Assembly (NCBI GenBank): GCA_035308565.1
Contig: DATGGK010000055.1
Coordinates: 11,869 to 75,868 of the forward strand
DNA length: 64,000 bases
DNA from: JANXLS01 sp035308565
Lineage (GTDB): Bacteria; Planctomycetota; SZUA-567; H5-PLA8
Reading direction: 5' to 3'
How positions within the stretch are numbered: position 1 is the stretch's first letter; each line of letters opens with the position of its first letter. A program made the position numbers and the translations under genes. Below the pieces are notes generated by a model. The model made no database searches and was not told the DNA's origin. It was given only the letters and a program-made list of their open reading frames with translations. This document shows positions 25,665 through 33,867 of this stretch, one piece after another.

Positions 25665-26924
25665 TTACTTTTTCTCCGGCGGCGGAATGTCTTTCTTCTC
25701 GGGCGGAGCTGGGATGGTTGCGGGCTTTTCGGGCAACTTCGCTGGCGGCGGCGCGGGGATTACGGGCGGCACCGGTTTAATCTGCGGCGGCGGATTCTGA
25801 TTCGTCGTCGGCGGAGTCACGGGCGGCGTGGACGGCGTCTCCTCCTTCTTCTCTTCCTTCGCCTTCAATTCATCCGTCTTCACGCAGGTTTCGTAGACGT
25901 ACTTGTACACTTTGTACGCGTCCGCTTTTCCGGCCACGCTCATCAACACCGGCGGGTCGGAGTTCTTTTCCTTGTCCGCGGCATCGACTTCGGCGTCGAT
26001 CGGAATCGTCTTCACTTCATTCCCGTGCATGATGACTTTCTTGCCGAACGTCACCAGCCGTTCCGTGCCGTCTTTCAAGCGAATCGCGACTTTCGCCGCG
26101 GGTTTGTCGAAGCCGGTTTCTTTTTCCGGCACGTCGTCGGCGTAATCCTTGGCGTTAAGATTCAAGATTTGCGAAATGACGTTGCGCACTTTTCCTTCGT
26201 CCGCCGCCGCGCCTTCCGGCTCGGTGAGCCACCAGACGGGCTTCTCGTCTTTGCCGATTTCCTGTTTGGGCGCAACGGGTCCTTTTCCCGGAATGACTTT
26301 TTGGACGCGCGTGATGTCGTTGCCTTTCTTGATGATGACTTCGATCGCATCGTCGATGTTGTCGGTGAAGATCTTCAAGTCGTAGAACATCGACACGTCA
26401 AGTTTCCAGACCGAGTTGACCTCCTTGACGTTGACGCTATCGAGGAGATTCTTATCGACTTCGAGCACCGGCCCTTCGGGAGTGCGTTGCGCGCAGCACT
26501 CGCCGTAGCCCATCGCTTTGCCGAGGTACACGGTGCTCTTGCCCGTTTCGCGTTCAAGCGTGACTTCGGTGCGTTTCTCGGGATTCAAATCGAAATCCGC
26601 CAGGTTTTTGCCCGAACGCGAACCCGTGGTCTTGGCATCCTTCAAGGCGTTGAGCATCTCAGTGACGCGGCTGGCGAGCGCCGCGCGGTTCTTGTTCAGC
26701 GGCAAGGTCCAGGCCTTGTCTTTCTTCTTCAATTCAATCGTCTGGTCGCCGCGTTTGAGCGTGACGGTGTGCACGGCGTCCGGGCTGAAGTCGCTCATCA
26801 GCGGACCGCGTTCTTTTTCGCTGGGCTGCTCTTTGAGCCGGTCCGGCTGAACAAAGAAATAGCCCAGCACGAGGAGCAGGCAGACGACCAGCAAAACCAG
26901 CAGTTGCGTCAACTTAGTGTTCAT
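25665..26924 (-). CDS. DUF4340 domain protein, last gene of the Gld-type ABC operon
   Basis: The 419-residue protein starts with one membrane anchor (LLVLLVVCLLLVLGYFFV, residues 8-25), followed by the beta-rich DUF4340 region (about 50-340). It ends with a Glu/Lys and Pro-rich tail (about 345-419) that probably extends outside the fold. Its ATG overlaps the stop of the preceding gene by four bases (ATGA at 26921-26924), so the two are likely translationally coupled. In PVC genomes DUF4340 genes regularly follow GldG-like genes; the molecular function is unknown. The protein probably sits in the inner membrane facing the periplasm with the transporter. Confidence 0.8.
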   Translation of the reverse strand: MNTKLTQLLVLLVVCLLLVLGYFFVQPDRLKEQPSEKERGPLMSDFSPDAVHTVTLKRGDQTIELKKKDKAWTLPLNKNRAALASRVTEMLNALKDAKTTGSRSGKNLADFDLNPEKRTEVTLERETGKSTVYLGKAMGYGECCAQRTPEGPVLEVDKNLLDSVNVKEVNSVWKLDVSMFYDLKIFTDNIDDAIEVIIKKGNDITRVQKVIPGKGPVAPKQEIGKDEKPVWWLTEPEGAAADEGKVRNVISQILNLNAKDYADDVPEKETGFDKPAAKVAIRLKDGTERLVTFGKKVIMHGNEVKTIPIDAEVDAADKEKNSDPPVLMSVAGKADAYKVYKYVYETCVKTDELKAKEEKKEETPSTPPVTPPTTNQNPPPQIKPVPPVIPAPPPAKLPEKPATIPAPPEKKDIPPPEKK

Positions 26925-28744
26925 TTGGAGAAACTCGAAGGTCCAGTGGTTTCAGCGTAATTACGTTCGTAGCGAAGTTGGTTCACGCGGCGGAAGACAA
27001 AATAGTAAACGGCCAGAATCAAAGTCAACAGCGGCACTCCGGCAATCAGCAGCACATTCCAAAAATCGCGCATTTCCTTGTGCTTGTCGCCCGTTAGTCC
27101 CGATATCGTGCGCGTTTCATAGCGCCGCGCGCGCAGCTTGACCAAGTCGTCGCCCAGGCTGATGCTCTCGGAAATGTTCGCCAGCAATTGCGCGTTGCTC
27201 TGCATAAATCGGCTGAGCTGCTGGTTGGTCAGGTAATCAAAGTTGAACGCATCCGGCGCCGTGCAGATCACCAGCGTGCCCTCTTGCAAGCTCGCGCTTG
27301 CCGTTTCGCTGGATGGCTTCTTGTCTTTATCTTTATCCTTGTCTTTGTCTTTATCGTCAGCGGATGTGGCCCATTGAGGCGCCGGTTTGCCGGCAAACGG
27401 GAATGGGAATTGGCCTTTGATCATGGCGAAGACGGTCTTCGACGACACGTAGTTGTGCGTCTTCGTTTCGCCTTCCTTGTCGAGTTCCAATTCCGGCTTC
27501 ATGTCCTCGCGAAAAGGGACCACCCAGGTCTGGTTGGTGGTGCGCGCCAGGCGCGACACATTCATCTTCGCGCCGGCCAGAAGTTTGTCATCCAGAATCA
27601 ACTCCGACGCATGCGGCATGACGAGATTGGGCATCAAGCGCGTCAGCACCGATTCCTGATCGATGTATTCCGGCAGAATTCTCAGGAAAAACGGATCCTC
27701 AATTTTTTGCATGACTTCCCCGGTGAAGGGGTTGACAAAGGTCTGCTCCAAATGCGATTTGTCCGCAATGAAATCCTGTCCCATCGAAATGCCGATTTCC
27801 TTGAGATAATCCTCAAGCCCCGACGACATCTTCTCCGCGCGCAGCGTGCCGAATTCCGCCGTCGCCTTATAGGCCGCTTCCACGTACAAAATCGACCCGC
27901 CTTCGGCCAGGTATTTGATGACTTCGTAGCGCTGCCGGTCGTTCAAATCCTTCGGGCGCATCAACACCAGCAGCCGCGTGCCCTTCGGAATGGAATTGTT
28001 CTCGGTTAAATCGATCGCTTTCACTTCGAATCGCTTGGGATCGAAGCCCTGCTGCGCGAGCCAGTCGAAGGGCCCAGGGCGCGGGCGCTGTCCCTGCATC
28101 TGCGGGTGCTCCGCCTTTGGCGCATCGACCGCCACAATCGGCTTGGCGCTCAGCGTCCACGGGATCAGCTTCGGGGCCAGCTCAACTTCGAGATCGTCGG
28201 CATAGATGATTTTTGGGATGTACTCAGCCTCTTTGTCCTTATAAGTGATCTTCAAGCCGCTGTAGAGTTTCGAGAAACTCATCTCGCTTTGCTTGCTCTC
28301 GTTGATCTGAATCGCGAATCCCTTCTGGTCCAATTCCTTCACCAGCTCCGCGTCCTCCATGTTCACGTCCACAACTTCGACATCGATTTTGCCGCCCGAT
28401 GCGTTTTTGATTTCGTTGAGCTTGTCGATCAAATCGCGCTTCATCGGCACAAACTGCTGGACCGTTGAAAACACGTAGTACGTGATCTTCGCCTGATCGT
28501 CGAGCTTGCTGATGATGTGCTTCATTTCGGGGCTGACGCTGTATTTCCGTTCGGCGGTCAAGTCAAAGCGGCGCGGAAACTTGTCCGCCATCAAATTAAC
28601 CAGAATCGCCACAAGCACCGCCACGCCGCCCATGCCCCACAGGACCGCGTCGCGTTTGAAAAACGCCGCCGGGTCGCCGTAGATGATCAGCGGAATCAGG
28701 CACGCGGCCAGCAGCACCACCGCGCAAATAAGGACGTACAGCAT
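26921..28744 (-). CDS. GldG-like membrane protein of an ABC-2 type transporter
   Basis: The 607-residue protein has two N-terminal membrane segments (about 3-23 and 35-52), a large extracytoplasmic region of the GldG/IFT52-like ABC-associated type (ISKLDDQAKITYYVFST, then a Rossmann-like segment with LLVLMRPKDLNDRQ), and a C-terminal membrane segment (VLLIAGVPLLTLILAVYYFV). A run of Lys-Asp dipeptides (about residues 460-477, encoded near 27320-27360) forms a charged linker unusual for the family. The start lies two bases after the permease stop. In Bacteroidota GldG works with GldA/GldF in gliding; in PVC bacteria the substrate of this transporter is unknown. Confidence 0.75.
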   Translation of the reverse strand: MLYVLICAVVLLAACLIPLIIYGDPAAFFKRDAVLWGMGGVAVLVAILVNLMADKFPRRFDLTAERKYSVSPEMKHIISKLDDQAKITYYVFSTVQQFVPMKRDLIDKLNEIKNASGGKIDVEVVDVNMEDAELVKELDQKGFAIQINESKQSEMSFSKLYSGLKITYKDKEAEYIPKIIYADDLEVELAPKLIPWTLSAKPIVAVDAPKAEHPQMQGQRPRPGPFDWLAQQGFDPKRFEVKAIDLTENNSIPKGTRLLVLMRPKDLNDRQRYEVIKYLAEGGSILYVEAAYKATAEFGTLRAEKMSSGLEDYLKEIGISMGQDFIADKSHLEQTFVNPFTGEVMQKIEDPFFLRILPEYIDQESVLTRLMPNLVMPHASELILDDKLLAGAKMNVSRLARTTNQTWVVPFREDMKPELELDKEGETKTHNYVSSKTVFAMIKGQFPFPFAGKPAPQWATSADDKDKDKDKDKDKKPSSETASASLQEGTLVICTAPDAFNFDYLTNQQLSRFMQSNAQLLANISESISLGDDLVKLRARRYETRTISGLTGDKHKEMRDFWNVLLIAGVPLLTLILAVYYFVFRRVNQLRYERNYAETTGPSSFSK

Positions 28745-28746
28745 GA

Positions 28747-29469
28747 TTATCTCCTGCGGTCAACCACCAGGTAATTCAAAAACAAAAAGACTCCCGACAA
28801 CGACACGGCAAACAGCACGTCTCGAATATCCACCACTCCGCGGCTGATGCTCTCAAAATGAGAATTGATTCCAAAGAGCTGCACTTTCGAGGCGAAGCCG
28901 GCTCCGACGTGCTCCTTGATTGTGTCGAGGATCTGCGGAATGCCCATCAGGAAAAAGATCAGTCCGATGGTCACGCCGACCACAAACGCGATAATTTGGT
29001 CGGAAGTCAGGCTTGACGCAAACGAGCCAATCGCCAGATAAATCATGCCCAGCACCATCGCGCCCATGTAGCCGCCGATGATCGGGCCGAAATCGGGATT
29101 GCCGTAGATTTTCAAAAACAAAGGAATGGGAAACGACAGAAGCAGGGTAATCGCGATAAAGGCAAGCCCAGCGAAATATTTTCCAAGCACGGCATTCCAC
29201 GCGTTCATCGGCAGCGTCAACAGCCACTCCAGCGTGCCGAGTTTGCGTTCCTCCGACCACAGCCGCATTGAAATCGCCGGCACAAAAAACAAAAAGAAGA
29301 GCGGCAGCAGCCCAAAAAAACCGCGCATGTCGGCTGTCCCGCTGCTGAACAATTCCATGGAATAGAATGCGTTCGTCACCAGCAGAAAAAACGCCATGAA
29401 GACGTAGCCGATCGGCGTCTTGAAATACGCCAAAAGTTCCCGCCGGAATACACTGTAAGTTGCATTCAT
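28747..29469 (-). CDS. ABC-2 type transporter permease (GldF-like)
   Basis: The 240-residue protein has six hydrophobic segments and the ABC-2 opening MNATYSVFRRELLAYFKTPI. The sequence LRLWSEER-like (RLWSEERKLGTLEWLLT) after the second segment is typical of ABC-2/GldF permeases. AGGGA precedes the ATG at good spacing. It sits between the ATPase gene (48-base gap) and the GldG-like gene (2-base gap), forming one operon. Confidence 0.85.
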   Translation of the reverse strand: MNATYSVFRRELLAYFKTPIGYVFMAFFLLVTNAFYSMELFSSGTADMRGFFGLLPLFFLFFVPAISMRLWSEERKLGTLEWLLTLPMNAWNAVLGKYFAGLAFIAITLLLSFPIPLFLKIYGNPDFGPIIGGYMGAMVLGMIYLAIGSFASSLTSDQIIAFVVGVTIGLIFFLMGIPQILDTIKEHVGAGFASKVQLFGINSHFESISRGVVDIRDVLFAVSLSGVFLFLNYLVVDRRR

Positions 29470-29516
29470 CTGAGTCCCTTTTCAAACGGCGTTTAACGTG
29501 TAACATTTAACGATTC

Positions 29517-30497
29517 TTACTTCAGTTTCTCATGCCCGGTGACTTTCAAAAATGCGTCTTCCAACGTCACCGCGTCCACTTTCAGTTCCTGAATGTCCCA
29601 AGCGTTGTCTTTGCATATCTTCGCGACTTGTTCGCCGGTGTTCATTGGGTTGACGTTGGCGCCATCGTTGAGTTTGAGCGTGCATTCGAGCCAGTTGCCA
29701 TTGGGAATCTGCTGCACGTCGATGCCGGTGACGTCGCGCAGCGCGTACAACTGCTTCTCCGCGGCGGCGGCTTCAGGCCCGCGGATGCGCGCGACGATTT
29801 TTTGATTGGTGCCGAGACGCGCTTTCAATTCCGCCGGCGGGCCGTCGGCGACGAGCTTGCCGCGGTTGACGATCATGGCGCGATTGCAGACGGCTTCGAC
29901 TTCCTGCATGATGTGGGTCGAGAAGAGCACAGTTTTCTTTTGGCCGACTTCTTGAATGAGCTTGCGGATTTCGATGAGCTGGATCGGGTCGAGGCCGCTG
30001 GTGGGTTCGTCGAGGATCAGCAAATCGGGATCGTGCAGGACGGCTTGAGCCAGCCCGCAGCGCTGCCGATAGCCGCGCGAAAGTGTGCCGATGGTGGCTT
30101 TGAATTTGGCTTCGAGGCCGCAGGCTTTCACGGCCCAGTCGATGCGTTCGCGGCGTTTGAAGCTGTTCAACCCGCGCACGCGGCCGGCGAAATCGAGGTA
30201 CTCGTTGACGCGCATGTCGGTGTAGAGCGGCGCGTGTTCCGGCAGATAGCCGATGTGCTTGCGCACTTCGACGGCGTCGCCGGTGACGTCGATGCCTGCC
30301 ACTTTCGCGGAACCCGAAGTGGGCGCGAGGTAGCAGGTGAGCAGTTTCATGGTGGTGGATTTACCGGCGCCGTTGGGGCCAAGCAGGCCGACGATTTCGC
30401 CCGCTTTGATTTGAAAGCTGAGGTCGTCCACGGCGCGCAGCGGGCCATAGGTCTTGACTAGATTTTGCGTTTCGACCAAAACTGAATCGGCGGACAT
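29517..30497 (-). CDS. ABC transporter ATP-binding protein (GldA-like)
   Basis: The 326-residue protein has Walker A GPNGAGKST (40-48), signature LSRGY (139-143) and Walker B LLILDE (159-164), followed by PTSGLDP. The C-terminal extension (about 225-326) is usual for GldA/CcmA-like ATPases that energise ABC-2 exporters. The ATG at 30497 follows AGGAG five bases upstream and is better than an upstream in-frame start. It is the first gene of the operon running to 25665. Confidence 0.88.
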   Translation of the reverse strand: MSADSVLVETQNLVKTYGPLRAVDDLSFQIKAGEIVGLLGPNGAGKSTTMKLLTCYLAPTSGSAKVAGIDVTGDAVEVRKHIGYLPEHAPLYTDMRVNEYLDFAGRVRGLNSFKRRERIDWAVKACGLEAKFKATIGTLSRGYRQRCGLAQAVLHDPDLLILDEPTSGLDPIQLIEIRKLIQEVGQKKTVLFSTHIMQEVEAVCNRAMIVNRGKLVADGPPAELKARLGTNQKIVARIRGPEAAAAEKQLYALRDVTGIDVQQIPNGNWLECTLKLNDGANVNPMNTGEQVAKICKDNAWDIQELKVDAVTLEDAFLKVTGHEKLK

Positions 30498-30801
30498 AGT
30501 GCTCCTGTCTTGTTGACCACAAGGATGATTCGGCAAAAGTCGTGTCCAAAATGCGGACGCAAATATCGGACAAATTCTTCAAATTATCAACTGACAATCG
30601 CAAGTTCTTGAGGGGCAAGAATTTTTTGAGACACGGGCGGCCAATTGGCGGGGGAGCGGCGCGAGATGCGGGGAGGGCGTTGGTCAAAATGACTGGGGTC
30701 AATGAAGGATTCGCGATGATGCATCAGGCGGAATGAATGGGCTTCGTGTTTGACGGTTCAATCTCCAACGCTTATTATTTTGCGATATTCGGAGGGCAAG
30801 C
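30498..30801. other. Divergent intergenic region between the ABC operon and the DUF4258 module
   Basis: These 304 bp hold the promoters of both directions by position. Short GTCC/GGAC-type symmetric stretches occur near 30541-30567, but no box is convincing. No ORF with coding character was found. Confidence 0.35.
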
Positions 30802-31089
30802 ATGGGGTTACTCTTTGACCAGATTCGCGAATTGGTTGCCGCCGAAAAATACGTAATTGGAGATCATGCTGCCGAGCGTCTCGAAGAGCGTGGCATAATG
30901 GAATGGCAGGCTGTGGCAGGACTGGCAGACGGAGTGCTTCTGATCGAGCGACCCGACGCACTTCCCAATTCCGCTGTCGAAGTTCGCGAATGTCTTCCAG
31001 ATGGCACAGAATTTAAAGCTGTATGGTCACTATTGCGGCAAAGTGGCGTTGCTAAATTGGTGACGGTGCATTTTTTCGACAGGAGATAG
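30802..31089 (+). CDS. DUF4258 domain small protein, possible toxin partner
   Basis: The 95-residue protein has the DUF4258 pattern: an N-terminal helix, HAAERLEERGI (22-32), and a C-terminal strand ending KLVTVHFFD. GGAGGG lies just upstream of the ATG. The next gene starts two bases after its stop, so the two form an operon. DUF4258 proteins are distant RelE/BrnT-like folds often found in two-gene modules; a toxin role is inferred, not shown. Confidence 0.65.
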   Translation: MGLLFDQIRELVAAEKYVIGDHAAERLEERGIMEWQAVAGLADGVLLIERPDALPNSAVEVRECLPDGTEFKAVWSLLRQSGVAKLVTVHFFDRR

Positions 31090-31091
31090 AC

Positions 31092-31319
31092 ATGCGCATT
31101 CCCGGTGACCGAATCAAACGCACGCGCTTCATTCAGACGGATGCTTATGTCGTCGCCGTCCAAGTGGAAATGGTTTACCCGGTCGATGACCCCAGCGAAC
31201 CGTGCTACGAATCCGAAACCGTTCAGTTATTGCGCGAGGTAAGCGAGCATGCGAAGCGGGGCGATCTGAATTGGCTCAAGCAGCATGGCAAAGTCTATAC
31301 GGCGGCGGATGCGGCGTGA
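31092..31319 (+). CDS. Small hypothetical protein paired with DUF4258, possible antitoxin
   Basis: The 75-residue protein (MRIPGDRIKRTRFIQTDAYV start) is acidic in its middle part and has a C-terminal helix ending in YTAADAA. A GGAG ribosome site overlaps the end of the DUF4258 gene. I recognise no family; close coupling suggests it is the partner of the DUF4258 protein. Confidence 0.6.
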   Translation: MRIPGDRIKRTRFIQTDAYVVAVQVEMVYPVDDPSEPCYESETVQLLREVSEHAKRGDLNWLKQHGKVYTAADAA

Positions 31320-31367
31320 TCGACCCAGTGCGCCGGGCTTATATTTTATGCGACGTTGCAAGAATTC

Positions 31368-31386
31368 GACGGCTCGGAGAGCCGTC
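31368..31386. repeat. REP-like palindrome GACGGCTC-GGA-GAGCCGTC
   Basis: Eight-bp perfect arms with a 3-nt loop lie between the DUF4258 module and the cytochrome/monooxygenase gene. The CTCGGAG core is shared with palindromes inside coding sequence at 11501-11522 and 40576-40597. It could also act as a terminator for the upstream module. Confidence 0.5.
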
Positions 31387-31514
31387 CCACCCAGAATTTC
31401 GGCATTCACTTTGCATTTTTGCCGTATATGATGTTGCGGCGTTCAGGTTGGCGGATCATCCGGCACTTTCGTGTCGTGAATTGCTGCGCGGAACAGGATT
31501 CTTGGGAGACGGCG

Positions 31515-32864
31515 ATGAAGCGATTTGGAATGGCGTGGATTCTTGCGGGCGTTTTTGTGATGGCGGCGATTCATGCTGAAGATTCCGCTTACTCGCCGCA
31601 CGCGAAGGGGACGCTCACCTTTAATAAGGACATCGCGCCGATTGTCTTCAACAATTGCACGGGTTGCCATCGCGCGGGCGAAGTGGCGCCGTTCGCGCTG
31701 CAGACGTATCAGGATGTTTCCAAGCGCGCCAAGCAGATCACTCGCGTGACGCACAGCAAATACATGCCGCCGTGGAAGCCGGAGAATGGGTTCGGCGAAT
31801 TTCTTGACGAGCGGCGGCTGACGAACGATCAGATTGGGATGATTGCGCAGTGGGCTGAGGAAGGCGCGGCGGAAGGCGTCGCGGCCGATCTGCCGCCGCT
31901 GCCGAAATTTCCGGAAGGCTGGGCGTTGGGCGAGCCGGATATGGTGGTGAAAATGCCGCAGGCGTACACGCTGCAAGCGGAAGGGCGCGATGTGTTCCGC
32001 TGCTTTGTGATTCCGATCAAAATCGACGAAGACAAATACGTCACGGCGGTGGATTTCCGGCCGAGCAACCGCAAGATCGTGCATCACGCGCTGTTTTTCC
32101 TCGATGCGCTGGGCGTCGCGAAAAAGAAGGAAGGGCAGGACAAAGCGCCGGGGTTCGCGAGTTTCGGCGGGCCGGGGTTCACGCCCACGGGCGGGTTGGG
32201 CGGATGGGCGCCGGGGTATCAGGCGCATCGGCTGCCGGAAGGCATGGGCAAACTGCTGCGCAAAGGCAGCGATCTGGTGCTGCAAGTTCACTTTCATCCG
32301 TCGGGCAAGGAAGAGCCGGAGCAATCGACGGTGGGTTTGTATTTTTCGAAGAAGCCCGCCGAGAAAGTGATCGCGTCGCTGATGATCGGCAACCGCAAGA
32401 TCGACATCGCTCCGGGCGACAAAACGTACAAAGTCACGAAGGAATTCGTGACGCCGGTGGACGCGGAAGTCGTGGGCATCACGCCGCACGCGCATTACCT
32501 GTGCAAAGACATGAAGGTCAACGCGGTGTTTCCGGACGGCAAGACCCAGCCGATGATCTGGATCAAAGATTGGGATTTCAGTTGGCAGGACACGTATTTG
32601 TACAAGACGCCGCAGAAATTTCCGAAGGGCACCAAGCTGACGATGGAGTACACGTACGACAATTCGGTGGAGAACCCGCGCAACCCGAGCAACCCGCCGC
32701 AGCGGGTGCATTTTGGCGAGCAGACCAAGGACGAGATGGCGCTGGTCTTCGTGAATTACGTCGCGAAGACGACCGCGGACGTGGGGGCGATGCGGCGGGA
32801 GATGATTGCGAATCGGATTAAGGAGGCGCTGAGCGGGGGTGGGGCGGGGGGTGAGGGGAAGTAG
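31515..32864 (+). CDS. Secreted cytochrome c / copper type II ascorbate-dependent monooxygenase-like protein
   Basis: The 449-residue protein has a signal peptide (MKRFGMAWILAGVFVMAAIHA), a heme-binding CTGCH (48-52) within a c-type-cytochrome-like region to about residue 120, then a region of the PHM/DBH-like copper monooxygenase type. Candidate copper ligands are visible in VHHALFF, QVHFHPSG and PHAHYLCKDM. The ATG at 31515 has GGGAG upstream; earlier in-frame starts lack a signal peptide. Such fusions are common in Planctomycetota and Verrucomicrobiota; the substrate is unknown. It is probably periplasmic and monocistronic. Confidence 0.8.
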   Translation: MKRFGMAWILAGVFVMAAIHAEDSAYSPHAKGTLTFNKDIAPIVFNNCTGCHRAGEVAPFALQTYQDVSKRAKQITRVTHSKYMPPWKPENGFGEFLDERRLTNDQIGMIAQWAEEGAAEGVAADLPPLPKFPEGWALGEPDMVVKMPQAYTLQAEGRDVFRCFVIPIKIDEDKYVTAVDFRPSNRKIVHHALFFLDALGVAKKKEGQDKAPGFASFGGPGFTPTGGLGGWAPGYQAHRLPEGMGKLLRKGSDLVLQVHFHPSGKEEPEQSTVGLYFSKKPAEKVIASLMIGNRKIDIAPGDKTYKVTKEFVTPVDAEVVGITPHAHYLCKDMKVNAVFPDGKTQPMIWIKDWDFSWQDTYLYKTPQKFPKGTKLTMEYTYDNSVENPRNPSNPPQRVHFGEQTKDEMALVFVNYVAKTTADVGAMRREMIANRIKEALSGGGAGGEGK

Positions 32865-32887
32865 GCGCTGACCCTTATTTACTGCGT

Positions 32888-33229
32888 CTATTTATTCAAT
32901 TCCAGCAGTCGTCCCTTTAACGGCGCGCCGACACAATAGTCGAACGGCAGCGCGCGGTAAAGATGGGGACGGTTTCGGAGGATCAGCGCCGAAAGCCAGT
33001 GCCGCATAAACGCATACAACCATTCGCGCCCCGCGTTCCCCGGGCGGCGCAGCCAGTAGCGAAAGCGCGGGTTGCGCTGGTAGCAGGCGGCGGCGCGGCG
33101 GGCGAGCGAGCGCGTCCATTCATCGGGCAGGCGCACCTCCAGCCAGCGCTCGGCCTCGCCCAGGACGCGTTGGGCGACGAGTTCCGGAAGGAGGGGCGTT
33201 TCGGATTCGAGGCGGTGGCGGCGGTTCAT
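32888..33229 (-). CDS. Small hypothetical protein downstream of the HNH gene
   Basis: The 113-residue, Arg-rich, probably soluble protein (WLRRPGNAGREWLYAFMRHW) starts 23 bases after the HNH gene stop, with AAGGA before its ATG. No domain recognised. Its place at the end of the methylase-HNH operon suggests a linked role, but a chance neighbour is equally possible. Confidence 0.6.
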   Translation of the reverse strand: MNRRHRLESETPLLPELVAQRVLGEAERWLEVRLPDEWTRSLARRAAACYQRNPRFRYWLRRPGNAGREWLYAFMRHWLSALILRNRPHLYRALPFDYCVGAPLKGRLLELNK

Positions 33230-33252
33230 GCGGTTCCTTCGACGAGTTTGAT

Positions 33253-33867
33253 CTATTCGTAAAACTCTGGTAATTCGCCGCGTCTTTTCCTCTGAAACCA
33301 GGACTGAGCTATTCCCTCTTTCCGCGTGTTCCCATTCGGTGGATGCTCCAAATTCTCTAGGTCGGGCAAATCGCTCGGAAACCCCATGAACCGCAAGAAT
33401 TCGGGCCAGTCGTTTTTTGCAAATGAATGCGCCCACCCAATGAAATTTCTTCGAGTCTCGCATATTTTTGGCTGGTCCAGGCCAAGATCGTCGATAAGCC
33501 GAATGCCATCGTCGTTCAACGCCTCAATTTCTCCTGAATCAAGAACCCGCACGCACGAGCCAAAAGCAATCGCCTCGGGATTAATTACGGATTTACTCGA
33601 CTTGCGGTTATTGCAATTGCGACAGGCATAGACCAAATTCTCGTACCTCTTTTCGAGCGTCTTATCCACAGCAATCGCGATAAAATGATCGACCTCAAAA
33701 ATACTCAACGCCGGCAACCACATCTCGCGCCACAGACAATACACACACCGAAAATCGAACTCATCGCGAAGCCATGGCCGGAAGTGCCCGTACTTTGCGT
33801 ACCCATGGGGGCCATGTTTGCGAACATGAACGGTTGTTGGATACCGAAACGGATTTGGAGAATTCAT
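33253..33867 (-). CDS. HNH endonuclease, probable restriction partner
   Basis: The 204-residue protein has an HNH nuclease core: CVYC (41-44), VDH (59-61), then ENLVYACRNCNN (76-87). The two CxxC pairs form the usual structural zinc site and the His/Asn residues the metal-binding catalytic site. Its ATG overlaps the methylase stop by four bases (ATGA), so it is translationally coupled to it. This favours 33867 over the GTG at 33879. It is likely a DNA-cleaving partner of the methylase; specificity is unknown. Confidence 0.8.
   Translation of the reverse strand: MNSPNPFRYPTTVHVRKHGPHGYAKYGHFRPWLRDEFDFRCVYCLWREMWLPALSIFEVDHFIAIAVDKTLEKRYENLVYACRNCNNRKSSKSVINPEAIAFGSCVRVLDSGEIEALNDDGIRLIDDLGLDQPKICETRRNFIGWAHSFAKNDWPEFLRFMGFPSDLPDLENLEHPPNGNTRKEGIAQSWFQRKRRGELPEFYE

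Noticed and set aside
25662..26960. 432-codon plus-strand frame opposite the DUF4340 gene
   Set aside because: Phe/Arg/Val-rich shadow frame; the minus strand gene is supported by operon structure and family match.
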